In this document: one piece after another, positions 9,001 to 62,544 of the stretch
Position numbering within the stretch: position 1 is the first letter of the stretch
How the letters are laid out: each line of letters begins with the position of its first letter
Origin: Ochotona curzoniae
Taxonomy: Eukaryota > Chordata > Mammalia > Lagomorpha > Ochotonidae
DNA: 64,000 nt
Assembly: GCF_017591425.1 (NCBI RefSeq)
Contig: NW_024466459.1
Coordinates: 1,860,001 to 1,924,000, forward strand
Reading direction: 5' to 3'
Notes under the pieces: generated by a model
What the model saw: only the letters and a program-made list of their open reading frames with translations
Told to the model about the DNA's origin: nothing
Database searches by the model: none
Translations under genes and position numbers: made by a program

Positions 9001-11538
9001 TGCTTTCCCAGGCCACAAGCAGGGAGCTGGATGGGAAGTGGAGCTGCCGGGATTAGAACCGGTGCCCACATGGGATCCCAGTGCGTTCAAGGCGAGGACT
9101 TTAGCCCCTAGGCCATGCCACCGGGCCCTCTTACTGCTTTTTTAAAGTAGCATCTGAATGTAGTTTAGCAGCCCTTTGGTGGAAGAAGGAGATCTCCCCG
9201 TTACCCACACGCGTGCTCAGGCTCACAGCTGCCCTCTGCTGCACAGGGCCTGTCACGGCTGCCGTTGGCATGATGGAGCATCCAAAGGCCTCAGAGTTTG
9301 GGGGCGGTCAGCAGTCCCTCTACCCATTAGCAGGCTGTAGACAGGAAGGGGATGTCATAGGAATTAAAGCATGGGTTTGCTTTCCTCCTAACTTTATCCC
9401 TTTGTCTTTTTTTTTTTTTTTTTTTTTAAGCAAGAGTTCAAGGACCGCATTCACAGACAGAGGTTGACACAATCAAAGATTAAAGAAAACCGCCAGCAAA
9501 TTGTTCGTGCCCGGAAATATTATGATGATTACAGAGTTCAGTTGCGAGCAAAAATGATGAGGATGAGGACCCGGGAAGAAATGGTAAACAGAGCCTTTGT
9601 ATTCAGTTCTATTAAGAGTTGTGTCTAACTCTTGTCGCGGTTTGAGTGCAGAGCACCTGTAAACCCTAAGAGGTGTGCCCTGAGTGCACACGTGTCCCTT
9701 GTGCATTTCCGTCTATTCTCGGCATTCGTCTGCATGTGAGGTCATTCTTGCCTCTGTCCTTGCATGCATAGGGTTCTCTCCAACACAGCTGCCCTAGGGT
9801 TTGGGGCTTGGTAAAGACCAGAATCCACCTGAAGTCAGGTGCAGTGTGAGGCAGCTGTGCTGCGAGCTCTTTCTATACCATCTCCCAATGAAGCGGAAAT
9901 GAGATCTCTGTAATCCCAAACTAATGGTACATTTCAGCTCCAGGGTGAGGCAGTAATACTAGTTACCTGGATTAAATACTCAGTAGTATCTTTCTTTAGA
10001 AAGAGCTAAGGTAATACAAATTGGGACCAGTACTGGATCAAGAATTCTTGCTAAGGGAGGGCAAATGGGCACAGGAAATGGCACAACTGCTTTGGGCAGA
10101 CACTTAAAAAGCTACTGTATAAGGTATTGCATAGTTGCATACCTCCAAACAAAAAGCTGTACAGACATGGTTTACAGCATTATTTACAAAAACCAAAAAA
10201 GCAGATAAGCCCAGTGCTCTTTTCTGATGAGTGGATAAGCAATGTTTACTGATAAAGAATATGTGGCAGTAAAAAATGAAAGTATTGATTAAGAAGCCAA
10301 ATACATTGGGCCACATACTATGTGATCCTATTTAGAGAAATGCCCAGAATAGGCAGAAAATGGATTCGTGGGGTGGGGCTAAAAGGAAAGGAGGGGAGAA
10401 GGTGTGACTACAAAAGGAGGTAAGCGTTCCTTTTTGGGGTAACGAAGATATTCAGAAGTGATAGTCGCACAACTCCAAGTATAGCCTACTAAATGCGTGC
10501 ATTTTGAAAGGGCTAGTTTTATGGAATGGGAATAATATCTCCCTAAAGTTTTTTAAACATTATGAAATATACAGCTCTAGCTGGGCAGAATGATGATACT
10601 CAGTGAAAATTTAGCATTTTATTTTTGTGATTAACAGATCTTTAAGAAACTGTTTGAAGAAGGCTTACAAATTCAGAAGCAAAGATTACGAGACCTAAGA
10701 AACTATGCTAAAGAAAAGCGGGATGAAGAGAAGAGACAGCACCAGAACGAACTGGACTCGCTGGAGAACTACTACAAGGACCAGGTGGGCTCGCTGCTGC
10801 GTGCTGGTGTTCCCGTGTGCTTGTTCCCGCACACCAGTGTCGCACCTCACCTCCACATACTAACTTACAACTTGGCACTGACAGGTTAGAAATTAAGCTA
10901 GTGCTTGGCCTTAGCACATAGTGGATACTGTCTCATTTCCACTGAAGTAAAGATTTTAAACCTGTGAACATTTGCTGTAAGATTTACTAAGTTTGAGCTA
11001 CAAACTGCTGTGTTTTTTTCCTTTATGAACAGTTCTCATTACTGGCAGAAGCCATATCGCAGGAACGTCAGGAACTTAAAGCCAGAGAGAAATCCCAGGC
11101 CCAGGTAACACTGAATAGGGTGGAAATAATTCATTTGGTTTTAGGGGATAGAAATGATGTTACGCCTTTTAAGAGATTATTAATGAAGAATTGTACCTGT
11201 GATTCAAGACACTGTAATCACCTGCTGAGGTCTCCTAAGAGGTGCTGTTCAATTAGGAAACTTGTAGAGGAGCCTGCCGTGCTGGAGGGTGGAGCGGGGC
11301 AGCAGAGGCGAGGGCCCGCACATCGGCTTGGAGCCACAGGCCCACGCGTGCTGTCTTGCAGATGCTGCATAACGCGAAGAGGGAGCTGAGAGCGAAGATG
11401 GAGCGAGAGATCCAGCAGCTGCAGCACATGATAACACAGAATGACGATGACGCCTTCTTCCGGGAACTGGAAGCCGAACGCTTCCGGTCGCGGCTGCAGC
11501 TGGCTTCGTTTCAGTACAGTAAGAGTCCCTTCCCTTGA
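1..11538 (+). CDS. CEP95: CEP95, 3' part of gene (eleven coding exons, spliced)
   Basis: Centrosomal protein of 95 kDa, a coiled-coil protein known from the centrosome and spindle poles. Exons seen: 1-47, 855-1005, 4329-4465, 6215-6308, 6970-7074, 7625-7794, 7901-7975, 9431-9583, 10638-10784, 11033-11104 and 11362-11538. Joined, they keep one open frame from base 3 to the TGA at 11536-11538 (442 codons with stop), about the C-terminal half of a protein of roughly 820 residues. The first part is charged and low complexity ([17 protein letters not shown]). It is followed by a conserved block ([17 protein letters not shown]) and then by long, heptad-like, Arg/Glu/Lys-rich helices typical of coiled coil, ending [10 protein letters not shown]. 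The 5' exons lie left of the window. The downstream neighbour is SMURF2 in convergent orientation. The assignment rests on remembered protein sequence and synteny. A missed symmetric phase-0 exon cannot be excluded. Confidence 0.9.
160..422 (-). mobile_element. C-type SINE, old
   Basis: Reverse-oriented lagomorph C SINE: aaagccaggaacc, cactgctttcccagg, gcagggagctgg and a degraded tRNA-like head. The local open frames on both strands are SINE shadow. Confidence 0.85.
423..854 (+). other. CEP95 intron, no repeat recognised
   Basis: A/T-rich intron sequence up to the acceptor at 854. Nothing further seen. Confidence 0.6.
855..1005 (+). CDS. CEP95: CEP95 exon, charged region
   Basis: Acceptor CACAG|ATG and donor CCAG|GTACC. 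Encodes [14 protein letters not shown], then an acidic/serine stretch and a basic KKRRP cluster. Length 151, leaving one base for the next codon. Confidence 0.9.
1068..1111. repeat. (TTTTTC)n / poly-T tract
   Basis: Repeated tttttc units ending in a T run. It is partly the tail of the adjacent reverse SINE. Confidence 0.85.
1112..1425 (-). mobile_element. C-type SINE
   Basis: Reverse SINE beginning taagatttgtttat, with an internal expanded (CTGTCTCT)n, caaagccaggagcc, and the head read as agccatcatgcc. Confidence 0.92.
1575..1825 (+). mobile_element. diverged C-type SINE
   Basis: Forward copy with 'gatgcagcaggctaagc' head, a weak B-box-like 'ttagttcaaggcc' and an A-rich (aacaa)n tail. Confidence 0.65.
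1915..2320 (-). mobile_element. old L1-like fragment
   Basis: 'ttggacaggtagattgtttc' and 'gaactgctggatcatggg' resemble the reverse strand of an old L1 3' region. The 131-residue frame here is not a gene. Confidence 0.5.
2415..2673 (-). mobile_element. C-type SINE, old
   Basis: Reverse SINE: ctaaagattgatttatttg tail, ctgctttcccagaagcatta, and head cttagcactgacccc. Confidence 0.85.
2700..2982 (+). mobile_element. C-type SINE
   Basis: Forward: ggggccagggaaatg head, ccatccaactccctgctt, tctgcctttccagttaaaa tail. Abuts a reverse SINE on its right. Confidence 0.9.
2983..3191 (-). mobile_element. C-type SINE, head truncated
   Basis: Reverse: gatttatgtatttcaaagg, caaagccaggagctagg, gcagggagctggg. 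It is cut off where a forward SINE begins. Confidence 0.85.
3192..3500 (+). mobile_element. C-type SINE
   Basis: Forward: ggcccaatgcaatggctcaa head, accggttcgtgtcctgg B-box region, gggagtgaaccagcg tail. Third of three abutting SINEs (2700-3500). Confidence 0.9.
3501..4328 (+). other. CEP95 intron, no repeat recognised
   Basis: Unique-looking intron sequence up to the acceptor at 4328. Open frames on both strands lack splice or protein support. Confidence 0.5.
4329..4465 (+). CDS. CEP95: CEP95 exon, Ser/Pro/His-rich basic region
   Basis: Acceptor TTACAG|GG and donor CCAAG|GTATC. Encodes [20 protein letters not shown] and a Lys/His-rich tail, likely disordered. The first two bases complete a Gly codon from the previous exon. 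Ends in phase 0. Confidence 0.88.
4538..4765 (-). mobile_element. diverged C-type SINE
   Basis: Reverse: tttatttacttgaaatttttg tail, gatgcccacagtggccaggac, and head ggcatcttaactgttgg. Confidence 0.6.
5113..5385 (+). mobile_element. C-type SINE, old subfamily
   Basis: Forward: ggggcctacattgtctcc head, tccagcttcctgctaaggtg, ctgcctttcaaattatata tail. Confidence 0.8.
5448..6000 (-). mobile_element. older reverse SINE split by a younger SINE
   Basis: The tail half lies at 5448-5480 (taatttttatttctttaaaa) and the rest at 5817-6000 (agagacgaggaaagac, gaagctggatcagaac). The interruption is the forward SINE 5481-5816 with duplicated ggcagttaca. Confidence 0.75.
5481..5816 (+). mobile_element. C-type SINE, young subfamily, nested
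   Basis: Head gggcctggcgccatggccta, B-box-like gttctaatcc, tail taaataaataaatctttaaa plus poly-A. Target-site duplication ggcagttaca at 5471-5480 and 5817-5826. Confidence 0.95.
6215..6308 (+). CDS. CEP95: CEP95 exon, start of conserved helical part
   Basis: Acceptor TTGTAG|GCA after a pyrimidine tract, donor GTGG|GTAAAA. Encodes [20 protein letters not shown] followed by an acidic EEEE run. Length 94, ends with one base of a split codon. Confidence 0.88.
6309..6969 (+). other. CEP95 intron, no repeat recognised
   Basis: Unique-looking intron with A-rich patches. Nothing else seen. Confidence 0.5.
6970..7074 (+). CDS. CEP95: CEP95 exon
   Basis: Encodes [20 protein letters not shown] and a Lys/Pro-rich end. 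Donor CCAA|GTAAGA. Two AG dinucleotides sit four bases apart before it (6964-6965 and 6968-6969). Only the second keeps frame with the upstream exon, so 6970 is chosen as the start. Confidence 0.8.
7075..7624 (+). other. CEP95 intron, no repeat recognised
   Basis: Unique-looking intron. The 85-residue frame from 7179 has no support. Confidence 0.5.
7625..7794 (+). CDS. CEP95: CEP95 exon, conserved hydrophobic block
   Basis: Acceptor TTGCAG|TG and donor TGAG|GTAAGT, both strong. Encodes [18 protein letters not shown], then the start of a coiled coil ([15 protein letters not shown]). Joins the previous exon through a split Met codon. Ends in phase 0. Confidence 0.92.
7901..7975 (+). CDS. CEP95: CEP95 exon, coiled coil
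   Basis: Acceptor CCTTAAG|ATA, donor ACTG|GTACG. 25 codons in phase 0: [20 protein letters not shown] and so on, a heptad-like helix. Confidence 0.9.
7976..8804 (+). other. CEP95 intron, no repeat recognised
   Basis: Unique-looking intron. Frames around 8.1-8.5 kb on both strands have no support as exons. Confidence 0.5.
8819..9129 (-). mobile_element. C-type SINE, young subfamily
   Basis: Reverse full-length copy from ttaaagatttatttattt to the head ccatgccaccgggccc. Target-site duplication cttactgctttttt at 8805-8818 and 9130-9143. Confidence 0.96.
9407..9427 (+). repeat. T21 run at a splice acceptor
   Basis: 21 consecutive T directly before the AAG acceptor of the CEP95 exon at 9431. It serves as the polypyrimidine tract. 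Confidence 0.9.
9431..9583 (+). CDS. CEP95: CEP95 exon, coiled coil
   Basis: 51 codons in phase 0 between TTTTAAG|CAA and AATG|GTAAAC. Encodes [20 protein letters not shown], then [20 protein letters not shown], strongly basic helix. The acceptor is preceded by a run of 21 T (9407-9427). Confidence 0.93.
9584..10115 (+). other. CEP95 intron, no repeat recognised
   Basis: Unique-looking intron. Nothing seen. Confidence 0.45.
10120..10560 (+). mobile_element. old L1 (L1M-like) 3' end
   Basis: Matches the general layout of an old L1 3' region: gcccagaataggcagaaa, ggggtggggct, ttttggggtaacgaagatat, gtcgcacaactccaag and ttttatggaatgggaataat. Confidence 0.7.
10638..10784 (+). CDS. CEP95: CEP95 exon, coiled coil
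   Basis: 49 codons in phase 0 between TTAACAG|ATC and CCAG|GTGGGC. Encodes [20 protein letters not shown] followed by a charged helix ending ENYYKDQ. Confidence 0.93.
11033..11104 (+). CDS. CEP95: CEP95 exon, coiled coil
   Basis: 24 codons in phase 0 between TGAACAG|TTC and CCAG|GTAACA. Encodes [19 protein letters not shown] and flanking residues, helical and charged. Confidence 0.92.
11362..11538 (+). CDS. CEP95: CEP95 terminal coding exon with stop
   Basis: Acceptor CTTGCAG|ATG. 58 codons plus TGA at 11536-11538. Encodes [20 protein letters not shown], then [18 protein letters not shown], ending [10 protein letters not shown]. An internal TACAGTAAGAG resembles a donor, but the open frame continues across it to the stop. 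Confidence 0.93.
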   Translation: MLHNAKRELRAKMEREIQQLQHMITQNDDDAFFRELEAERFRSRLQLASFQYSKSPFP

Positions 11539-11655
11539 GACCTTCACCAGGGCAGAGCTAGAACCAAGTTCAACAGTCTCTACCGAAGAATCATTTTAAA
11601 AAGTTTTATGTATTCAATTACTTTTTAAAATAAAAATTCTTTTCTTAAAGCCTAC
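11539..11655 (+). other. CEP95: CEP95 3' UTR (short, inferred)
   Basis: Non-coding sequence after the CEP95 stop up to just beyond the first AATAAA. The true cleavage site is not visible from sequence alone, and a longer UTR is possible. Confidence 0.5.
11629..11634 (+). promoter_or_regulatory. CEP95: candidate polyadenylation signal of CEP95
   Basis: AATAAA within aaaataaaaa, about 90 bases after the stop codon. It is the first canonical hexamer downstream. Confidence 0.5.
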
Positions 11656-12669
11656 TGGATTTGAATTCCTGACCTAAACCAAGACTCACGGTACTCACTT
11701 TATTAATGAGGTTTGTGCCAGAGTAGTTAACAGAGAGCAACAGAGTAGAGAAAACCCCGTCTGTGGTCAAGAATGCGCCTTCATTCCAAAGAATTAGCAC
11801 TGTACAGGCTGGCCGTTAGCACTGGGCTCCAGGGCTAAGCCCCAGTGCACTGCACATATGGGTCTGGCCAGCATGACTGGACAATGAGAAAATTGCTGCG
11901 CTACAGCTTCTTTCTAGGAGATACAGTCGCAGGGGCTGGAGAGCCAGTTTGCAGACCACAGGTGAGAAGGAGCCACAGTGCACTGGAAATGGCCCCGCCC
12001 AAGCAGAACTACACTCAGTGGCGGAATCCTTTGGTGAAAGCCAAGACTTACACACAGCTGAAGATACGGCGACTCTGTTGATGAAAGCCAGAGAGGAGCA
12101 GCACAGAGCTGGCAGTGAGCTTAATGCCCCATGGGGGCACAGAGAAGGCAGCAAAGATGAGAGTCCCCAGGGCCCGTGCAGGTGTGAAGGGGTGAGAGCC
12201 GACCGTCCTGGAGGAAAGAGTGGGTGAAGATCCACTTCCATGGCCCACGGTGCTGCCCTTGTGGAATGACGGCTGACAGAAGGCTGCACCAGCAGGCAGG
12301 GCTTTCTGTGAAGACCTGATGACGCAGCCAAGTTCAGGGCACCATGAAGAGAGACGCGCAAACAACTGTCACACACTGACAAGGCAGCAAACGCCGAAGA
12401 GAAATGCATGAGGTGAGGCCAGCAAGGAAAGAACTGGAATCTAGGCTGTGGAGAGGTACAGTGGACCTAAACAGAAAGATTGCTACAGTGTATTCCTGAG
12501 TGAAATGGGTAGATCTGAAACTATAAAGTATGCTATTTTAAAAACTGACCAGCTTTATACAATAACAGTACATGTGATTCTGAGTGGCAGATTGTCAACT
12601 TTCTGCTAAACATACTTTAACCAATTTGCTTAGGCAACTTTAACATTAAGAATCTTTAGTTTTGGATGG
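11656..12669. other. intergenic DNA between CEP95 and SMURF2
   Basis: No gene, RNA or clear repeat recognised. Overlapping frames of up to 197 codons on the minus strand (11816-12409) have no recognisable protein, splice signals or conservation clue. Confidence 0.45.
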
Positions 12670-12775
12670 GGGTTCCTGCCTCTGACTGCAGCCTGGCTCA
12701 GCTTCGGCTCAGGGCATCCAGGAAGGCAGCCGGCAGATGAAGATCAATAGCTCCCTCAAGTAAATAAATCTTAGA
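12670..12775 (+). mobile_element. C-type SINE, internally deleted
   Basis: Fragments ctggctcagcttcggctc, gccggcagatgaaga and caagtaaataaatcttag fit the 3' half of a forward SINE. Confidence 0.6.
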
Positions 12776-13199
12776 AGAACCAAAATAAAAGCACCATGAG
12801 GACCTGGAATAAGCGCATGGAAAATGTGTCTGGTTTTCTCATGAGCTACACAGATTGCAACAACAAAAAATTTGCACCAAAGCAAACATCTTTTAAGTGC
12901 ATTTTCCATGAACTCTGAACCCACCTCAGGCTTCTGGTAAACAGCAAATAAGATGACAAATGCAGCAAGGAGAAGATGCTGAGATTCGGTTGCTACAGGG
13001 AGAGAGTTACCTGAAGCCAGCTTGCTCATCCTCACACTTTCAAACATTATTTAGAAACTGATATAATTATACGGATGCAGGGTCAGTGGTGAAGGGCTGC
13101 AGTGAGACGCCTGCTGCGAGAACCAAACCCCTACTGCTCACAACTGCAAACGACAATAACGGAAAGACCAGGAAGGCAAGTTTTTAAAGCAATTCAAGT
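12776..13199. other. intergenic DNA, nothing recognised
   Basis: No gene, RNA or clear repeat seen between two SINEs. The 112-codon minus-strand frame here has no support. Confidence 0.4.
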
Positions 13200-13440
13200 C
13201 TTAAAAAACTATTTTTGGAAGGCAAAGAGATCTTCATTCACTCCTTCATTCCCCCAAATCCCTCCAAACATCCAGGGCTGACCAGACTGAAACCACGACC
13301 TGGCTCTTTGGGCGCCAGGGGTTCAAGCATTTGGGCCATCATCCATTGCCTCCCAAGTGCATTAATTGAAGCTCAACTGGAATTGCACCAGCCAGGGCAG
13401 TGTGATCTGCTATGCCACAACACCTTGCCTGTCCCTGTCC
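13200..13440 (-). mobile_element. C-type SINE, old
   Basis: Reverse: tatttttggaaggcaaagag, ttgggccatcatccattgcc, head gctatgccacaacacc. Confidence 0.75.
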
Positions 13441-13511
13441 CCTCCACAGACAATTTTTTTTTTCCTTTTGCCATAGTAGCATGAACACGCACACTTAAGA
13501 TGATCTGCCTG

Positions 13512-13777
13512 GGGGCGCAGTGGTTAAGGTCCTCGCCTTGCACGCCCTGGATCCCATGTGGGCGCCTGTTCTAATCCAGCCTGTGGCGCGGGAAAGCAGT
13601 TGAGGATGGCCCAAAGCTTTGGGACCCTGCACCTGTGTGGGAGACCCGGAAGAGGCTCCTGGCTTCGGATCGGCATAGCATCAGCCGTTGCACTCACTTG
13701 GGGAGTGAATCATCGGATGGAAGATCTTCCTCTCTGTCTCTCCTCTCTGTATATCCGCCTTTCCAATAAAAAAAAAA
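13512..13777 (+). mobile_element. C-type SINE, young subfamily
   Basis: Head ggggcgcagtggttaagg, tail ccaataaaaaaaa. Target-site duplication agatgatctgcctg at 13498-13511 and 13778-13791. The body carries a small internal deletion (gttctaatccagcctgtgg). Confidence 0.95.
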
Positions 13778-13791
13778 AGATGATCTGCCTG

Positions 13792-14944
13792 ATTCCAGAG
13801 TGACCAAATTTGAGGCATCACGGAGGCAAAGGTCACAGATTCTTCTGGAGTCAAACCAATGTTTTTATCACCAAGTTGGACTTAGGTCCTTGCTAAGCTA
13901 CGGGATTTGATCATGTGTCTTATCCTGATCAACCTTGTTGCTGAACACAAATCAGTTTAGGGTACTTCAGCTTGAACCAAGACAGAGGCTGGGAACAGTC
14001 TGGAAGCTTTCTAGCAGCTTAGCCCAGAGCCTGGCACACAGAAAGGGCACTGCAAATACTTGTGGATGAAGAGAACAAGTCACATTAAGGGCAGAAACAT
14101 TTTTAAAGTCAAACTTTAAAATCTGGTCTGTGTGCTTTAGTAGGAGTGTTAAGGCGGTGTTCGCCCTTTCTGGGTAATTGCCTCCTTCCTTGCTGTGTGC
14201 TGTACGTCCTGTCGGAGGCATCTGGCACGTCACATACAGATCCATGCAGTGAATGACAGGAACCCACATGCAGATAAGACCTCTCATATTAGTCAAGCGA
14301 AACTTTTGAGTAATTTATGGATTACAACACCAAAAATCTTTAATGTACTAAAACTTCAAACTATAAGTAAAAACCAATAAATGCGGCAATATAAAATGAA
14401 GTAAAAAATGAGATTATAAATGACTACATTTCCCCTTTGAATAATGTACCACTGCTACTCACATGGCACATCCTGGTGGCTCCATCCTGCTGGCAGGCCA
14501 CATTGTAGGCACACACATCAGCCATTCCTCTTCTACCCGCATATCTAGCTGGACTTGCACCCACTGGCACGTAGAGCTGTGGGCCGTAAACCTTCCTGCC
14601 CACTGCTTCTGCTTTTCACTGGGGAATGCCAAATGTGAGGCCCTGCCCACAGCTCCACCCTCCAAGCCCTAACAGACATGGCTGCAGAACAAACCACCAA
14701 CCATTCTGACCAACCTCAAAACTCCATCACTACACAGCCGTCAACAGCCAGTGCCAGCCAGTGCCGTGCCCTCCTTCCCACTGAAGTGCCCTGAGCTCGC
14801 CACAGCTGTGCAAGGGCCCCAGTTCAGGAAGATGCGTTCCTGAGGCTCCCGTTCTACAGCTCTCCAGCTGAGCCTCTTAGAGCCAGTCTGCAGCTTTTTC
14901 AAAGCAATTACAAACTCCCGATTCTTTAAAAACAATGCTGTGGC
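13792..14944. other. intergenic DNA with a possible MIR fragment
   Basis: 'agagcctggcacacagaaag' near 14028 resembles a MIR 3' end. The rest is unclassified, with no gene seen. Confidence 0.4.
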
Positions 14945-14962
14945 AGTGCAAACAGCATTCAT

Positions 14963-14968
14963 TTTATT
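14963..14968 (-). promoter_or_regulatory. SMURF2: SMURF2 distal polyadenylation signal
   Basis: Minus-strand AATAAA (plus-strand tttatt), followed on the minus strand by a T/G-containing stretch. It marks the likely end of the long 3' UTR, and repeats resume beyond it. Confidence 0.7.
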
Positions 14969-17411
14969 GCTCAACACCGCATGGACACATACAATAGTTA
15001 ATTTTAAAAACCATTTATACAGATGTTATTGATAAAGCTCATGTAACAACTGAGTAAAAATACAAATATCAAAGCTAAAACACTCTGTAATAAATACAAA
15101 TACAATGAAAATGATAAAACTTTTTTTAAGTCAGTTTGAGAAAAGGAAGAATATTACAAAAAGTGAACTAAGTACATCTAGCAGTAAAACAACTCAGTGT
15201 TTGGTACAATCATCATCCTAACACAAGAGTGTTAAAGACCGTAAACGGCACGTGCTCCCCTTAAGCAGAAGCAGCTGCTGGGACCAGACTCCGCACTGAA
15301 GCTCAAAGCAGAGTTAGTGTTAACATGAAGTCATTACCTTGTATGTGAAAGGGAAACCTGTGTGTGCTCTGGACTGTAAATACAAGAAAAAAAAAAAAAG
15401 ACTTGTACAAAATGAGCCCATCCAGGGCAACAAACTATGTGCAAACAAAATTACACTAGCCACGGCACCACTTGGAAACTCGGAGACACACAGCCCTTGG
15501 ACAGACTCACCTCCACACTGCATGTGAGCTCTACACAGCAGTCACTGCTCATAATTAAGCACTCAGTCATGGCGGAAAGGCAGTCACATGGGAAGGTGAC
15601 ATCACATACCTGAAATAACAGAACTAGAGGGAGGATAAGAAAAAACTCGGTTAAGAGGGACATGTGGAAATAAATATTCACATTAAACATGAAGTGCAAG
15701 TCCAAAATTGGATGACATCTTGGGGATTAGTTTGCTTAGCACCTATATGGAAGCAATCAGCAAATAACTAATTCTGAAACTGAAATCACGTTTTCATGTA
15801 TCACATAGGTGATAATACAGACTGTGTTGGAGGGTAATTTCTTTTAAAGCTCTATCAAAGTTCTGAAGTTAAAAAGGCACTCATTAGCGATGGTATCTGC
15901 CTGCTTTACAGTGACCGTAGCATTGCATCCTAACTGCATCCCTGTCCACTAGGACTTGGAGAAAGTGTTCACCATGTAGTTTTACTGAAAGGTTTTAATA
16001 GTAGGCACAAACTGTGCTAGTGCTTTAAGACAGAAGAGAGATGGTCCTGAAACAGAAAGGTGCTATAATGAAAGCTAAGAATTACTGATAATGAAAGACA
16101 CAGAAGCCACTGCTGTACACTTCAAGATGCCCGTTAATACAACCAAGAATGCGATGCAAAAACTGGGAGAAAAGGGCTCGTGTAAGCACTGCAGTTAGGA
16201 CTGTAAGTAGCTTACTATAAGTAGCAGTTGAATGTGCCCAAATGAACTTAGAGAAACTGCACAAGTAGTTAACTTTTTTTTTTCAAAGCAGCAAAATTTC
16301 CACTTCTTTAACTCCCCCAATCTCCCTCCCCAAACTTGCCCAATGAGAACTTAGTGGCGATTAACTAGAGCCGCTCTGGGTACAGGGGCTGGGCAGTTTG
16401 AAGCACCCCCTACTCAAACTCCTTGCCCTCCTCTCTGCAGCCATTACTCCTGAGGTGCTCTGAGGAACCCTTCGGCTTCAACAACACAGAAACTGCTCAG
16501 TCACATGAGACAACACAGAGGACCTGTTCACTTCTTATTACATATTCAACAGAAGTGGAAAAAAAGTATGCGTTTTGGACGGTTGAACGTAGGAATCCAA
16601 CCACAATTTCCCATTTTTCCAATTCCTCACCCCACATTTAGGCTGCCTCTGGACTACGCAACGTACTGTACAGCCTGACACCAAAGCAACTGGTTCCCTT
16701 ACCTCCGACGTTAGCCCATCAATCCTAAGTAACGCATCCCCTGTCCAGCTCCCCCTGCACTCTTCCCACCTCACTGTGGCAGGGACAAGCTGTTTTCTAA
16801 GCTTACTGAACAATCTAGAGCAACATTTTTCCTTTTTCATGATTTTAAATTAAGATTGAGCATCTAAACAAAGTTTCAGGATGTTTTACTTGATAGAAAT
16901 ATACACTGCAACTGAAGTATAAATTAGGTGCGTTTGTCAGAGACTTTTTGGTTTACAGGAATAGTATACATACATATGAAGGTAAGCTGACCCAGCAGAG
17001 GGATGAAAACCCTGTCCTGTCCACACGCTCCACAGAGCTAGCAGAATGCAGCAATTTAAAATGAAAGCTAAAGCCAAAATACATGATCATATTAATAGAG
17101 AAATATTGGGTTTTTTAAAAAAGTTATTTAAGAATGGAGCCCCTGAACATATCTTACTGCAGCAAATAAACTATTAAATTTAGACCACATGGTTGCATTA
17201 GAAATCTGACAACCAAAATGACACAGCTGAACTCCAGGAAATTCGTGCTTTAAAAATATAAAAACAACCCACTTAGGCTAGACTGAAACATATATAATGC
17301 AAAATATAATGCTCTGTTATAGAAAAACACAAACATGTAAATGGCTTAACTTCTTAAAGATAATGATTCTTTTAGCCAGTTGTTTATAAAGGTAGAATAA
17401 TTCAAAATAAC

Positions 17412-17417
17412 TTTATT
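17412..17417 (-). promoter_or_regulatory. SMURF2: candidate proximal polyadenylation signal of SMURF2
   Basis: Minus-strand AATAAA about 450 bases after the stop. Use would give a short 3' UTR isoform. Position and hexamer only; no cleavage evidence. Confidence 0.3.
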
Positions 17418-17693
17418 ATTTTTTTTATAAAGAACAAGTACAGGAGCTGTTCAAAATCATGTATTTGATCAAAATGAAATGTGACTTGTACCGACTGAAG
17501 TTGTCTTGATGTTTGAGAACGTGAAATCTTTGAAGCAATTTGAATAGATTACCTTTTACAAAAATAGTAGTAGTCTTTAAGTGTAGAATACTGCCTAACT
17601 CTGGAAATGTAGGAAAAGCCAGCATTCTTTAGGTTCAAGATATTAATTTTAAATAGCAGCTGAATCTGGCCTCATGGCAAAGCATAAAGACCT

Positions 17694-17699
17694 TTTATT
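17694..17699 (-). promoter_or_regulatory. SMURF2: candidate proximal polyadenylation signal of SMURF2
   Basis: Minus-strand AATAAA within aataaaagg, about 160 bases after the stop. Weak evidence. Confidence 0.2.
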
Positions 17700-17860
17700 C
17701 CTTGAAAAGGAATTTCAGAATTGTCCTTTCCCCTCACAGTGTCCTACAAACAATTTAAGCAGGGAGGGAGGTTTTCCTGTTTTTCAGCATTCTTTCAAAT
17801 TCTGCTGAAAAGGAGGCGGTCCGGGGTATAAATAGCGTCCAGGTAAGTCCTTGAAGTCCG

Positions 17861-62544
<44,684 letters not shown>

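Larger units (their letters stand above)
14945..17860 (-). other. SMURF2: SMURF2 3' UTR
   Basis: About 2.9 kb of A/T-rich DNA after the SMURF2 stop. It has no coding pattern and is strikingly free of SINE or LINE insertions compared with the flanks, as expected for conserved UTR. The right edge is fixed by the stop. The left edge is inferred from a canonical AATAAA on the minus strand and is consistent with the roughly 3 kb UTR I remember for human SMURF2. Open frames in it (for example around 15.3-15.7 kb and 16.4-16.8 kb) are chance. Confidence 0.8.

Noticed and set aside
11816..12409. 197-codon minus-strand open frame between the two genes
   Set aside because: No recognisable domain and no splice or promoter signals. 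It overlaps several other frames, as expected in a G/C-richer patch. Chance is more likely.
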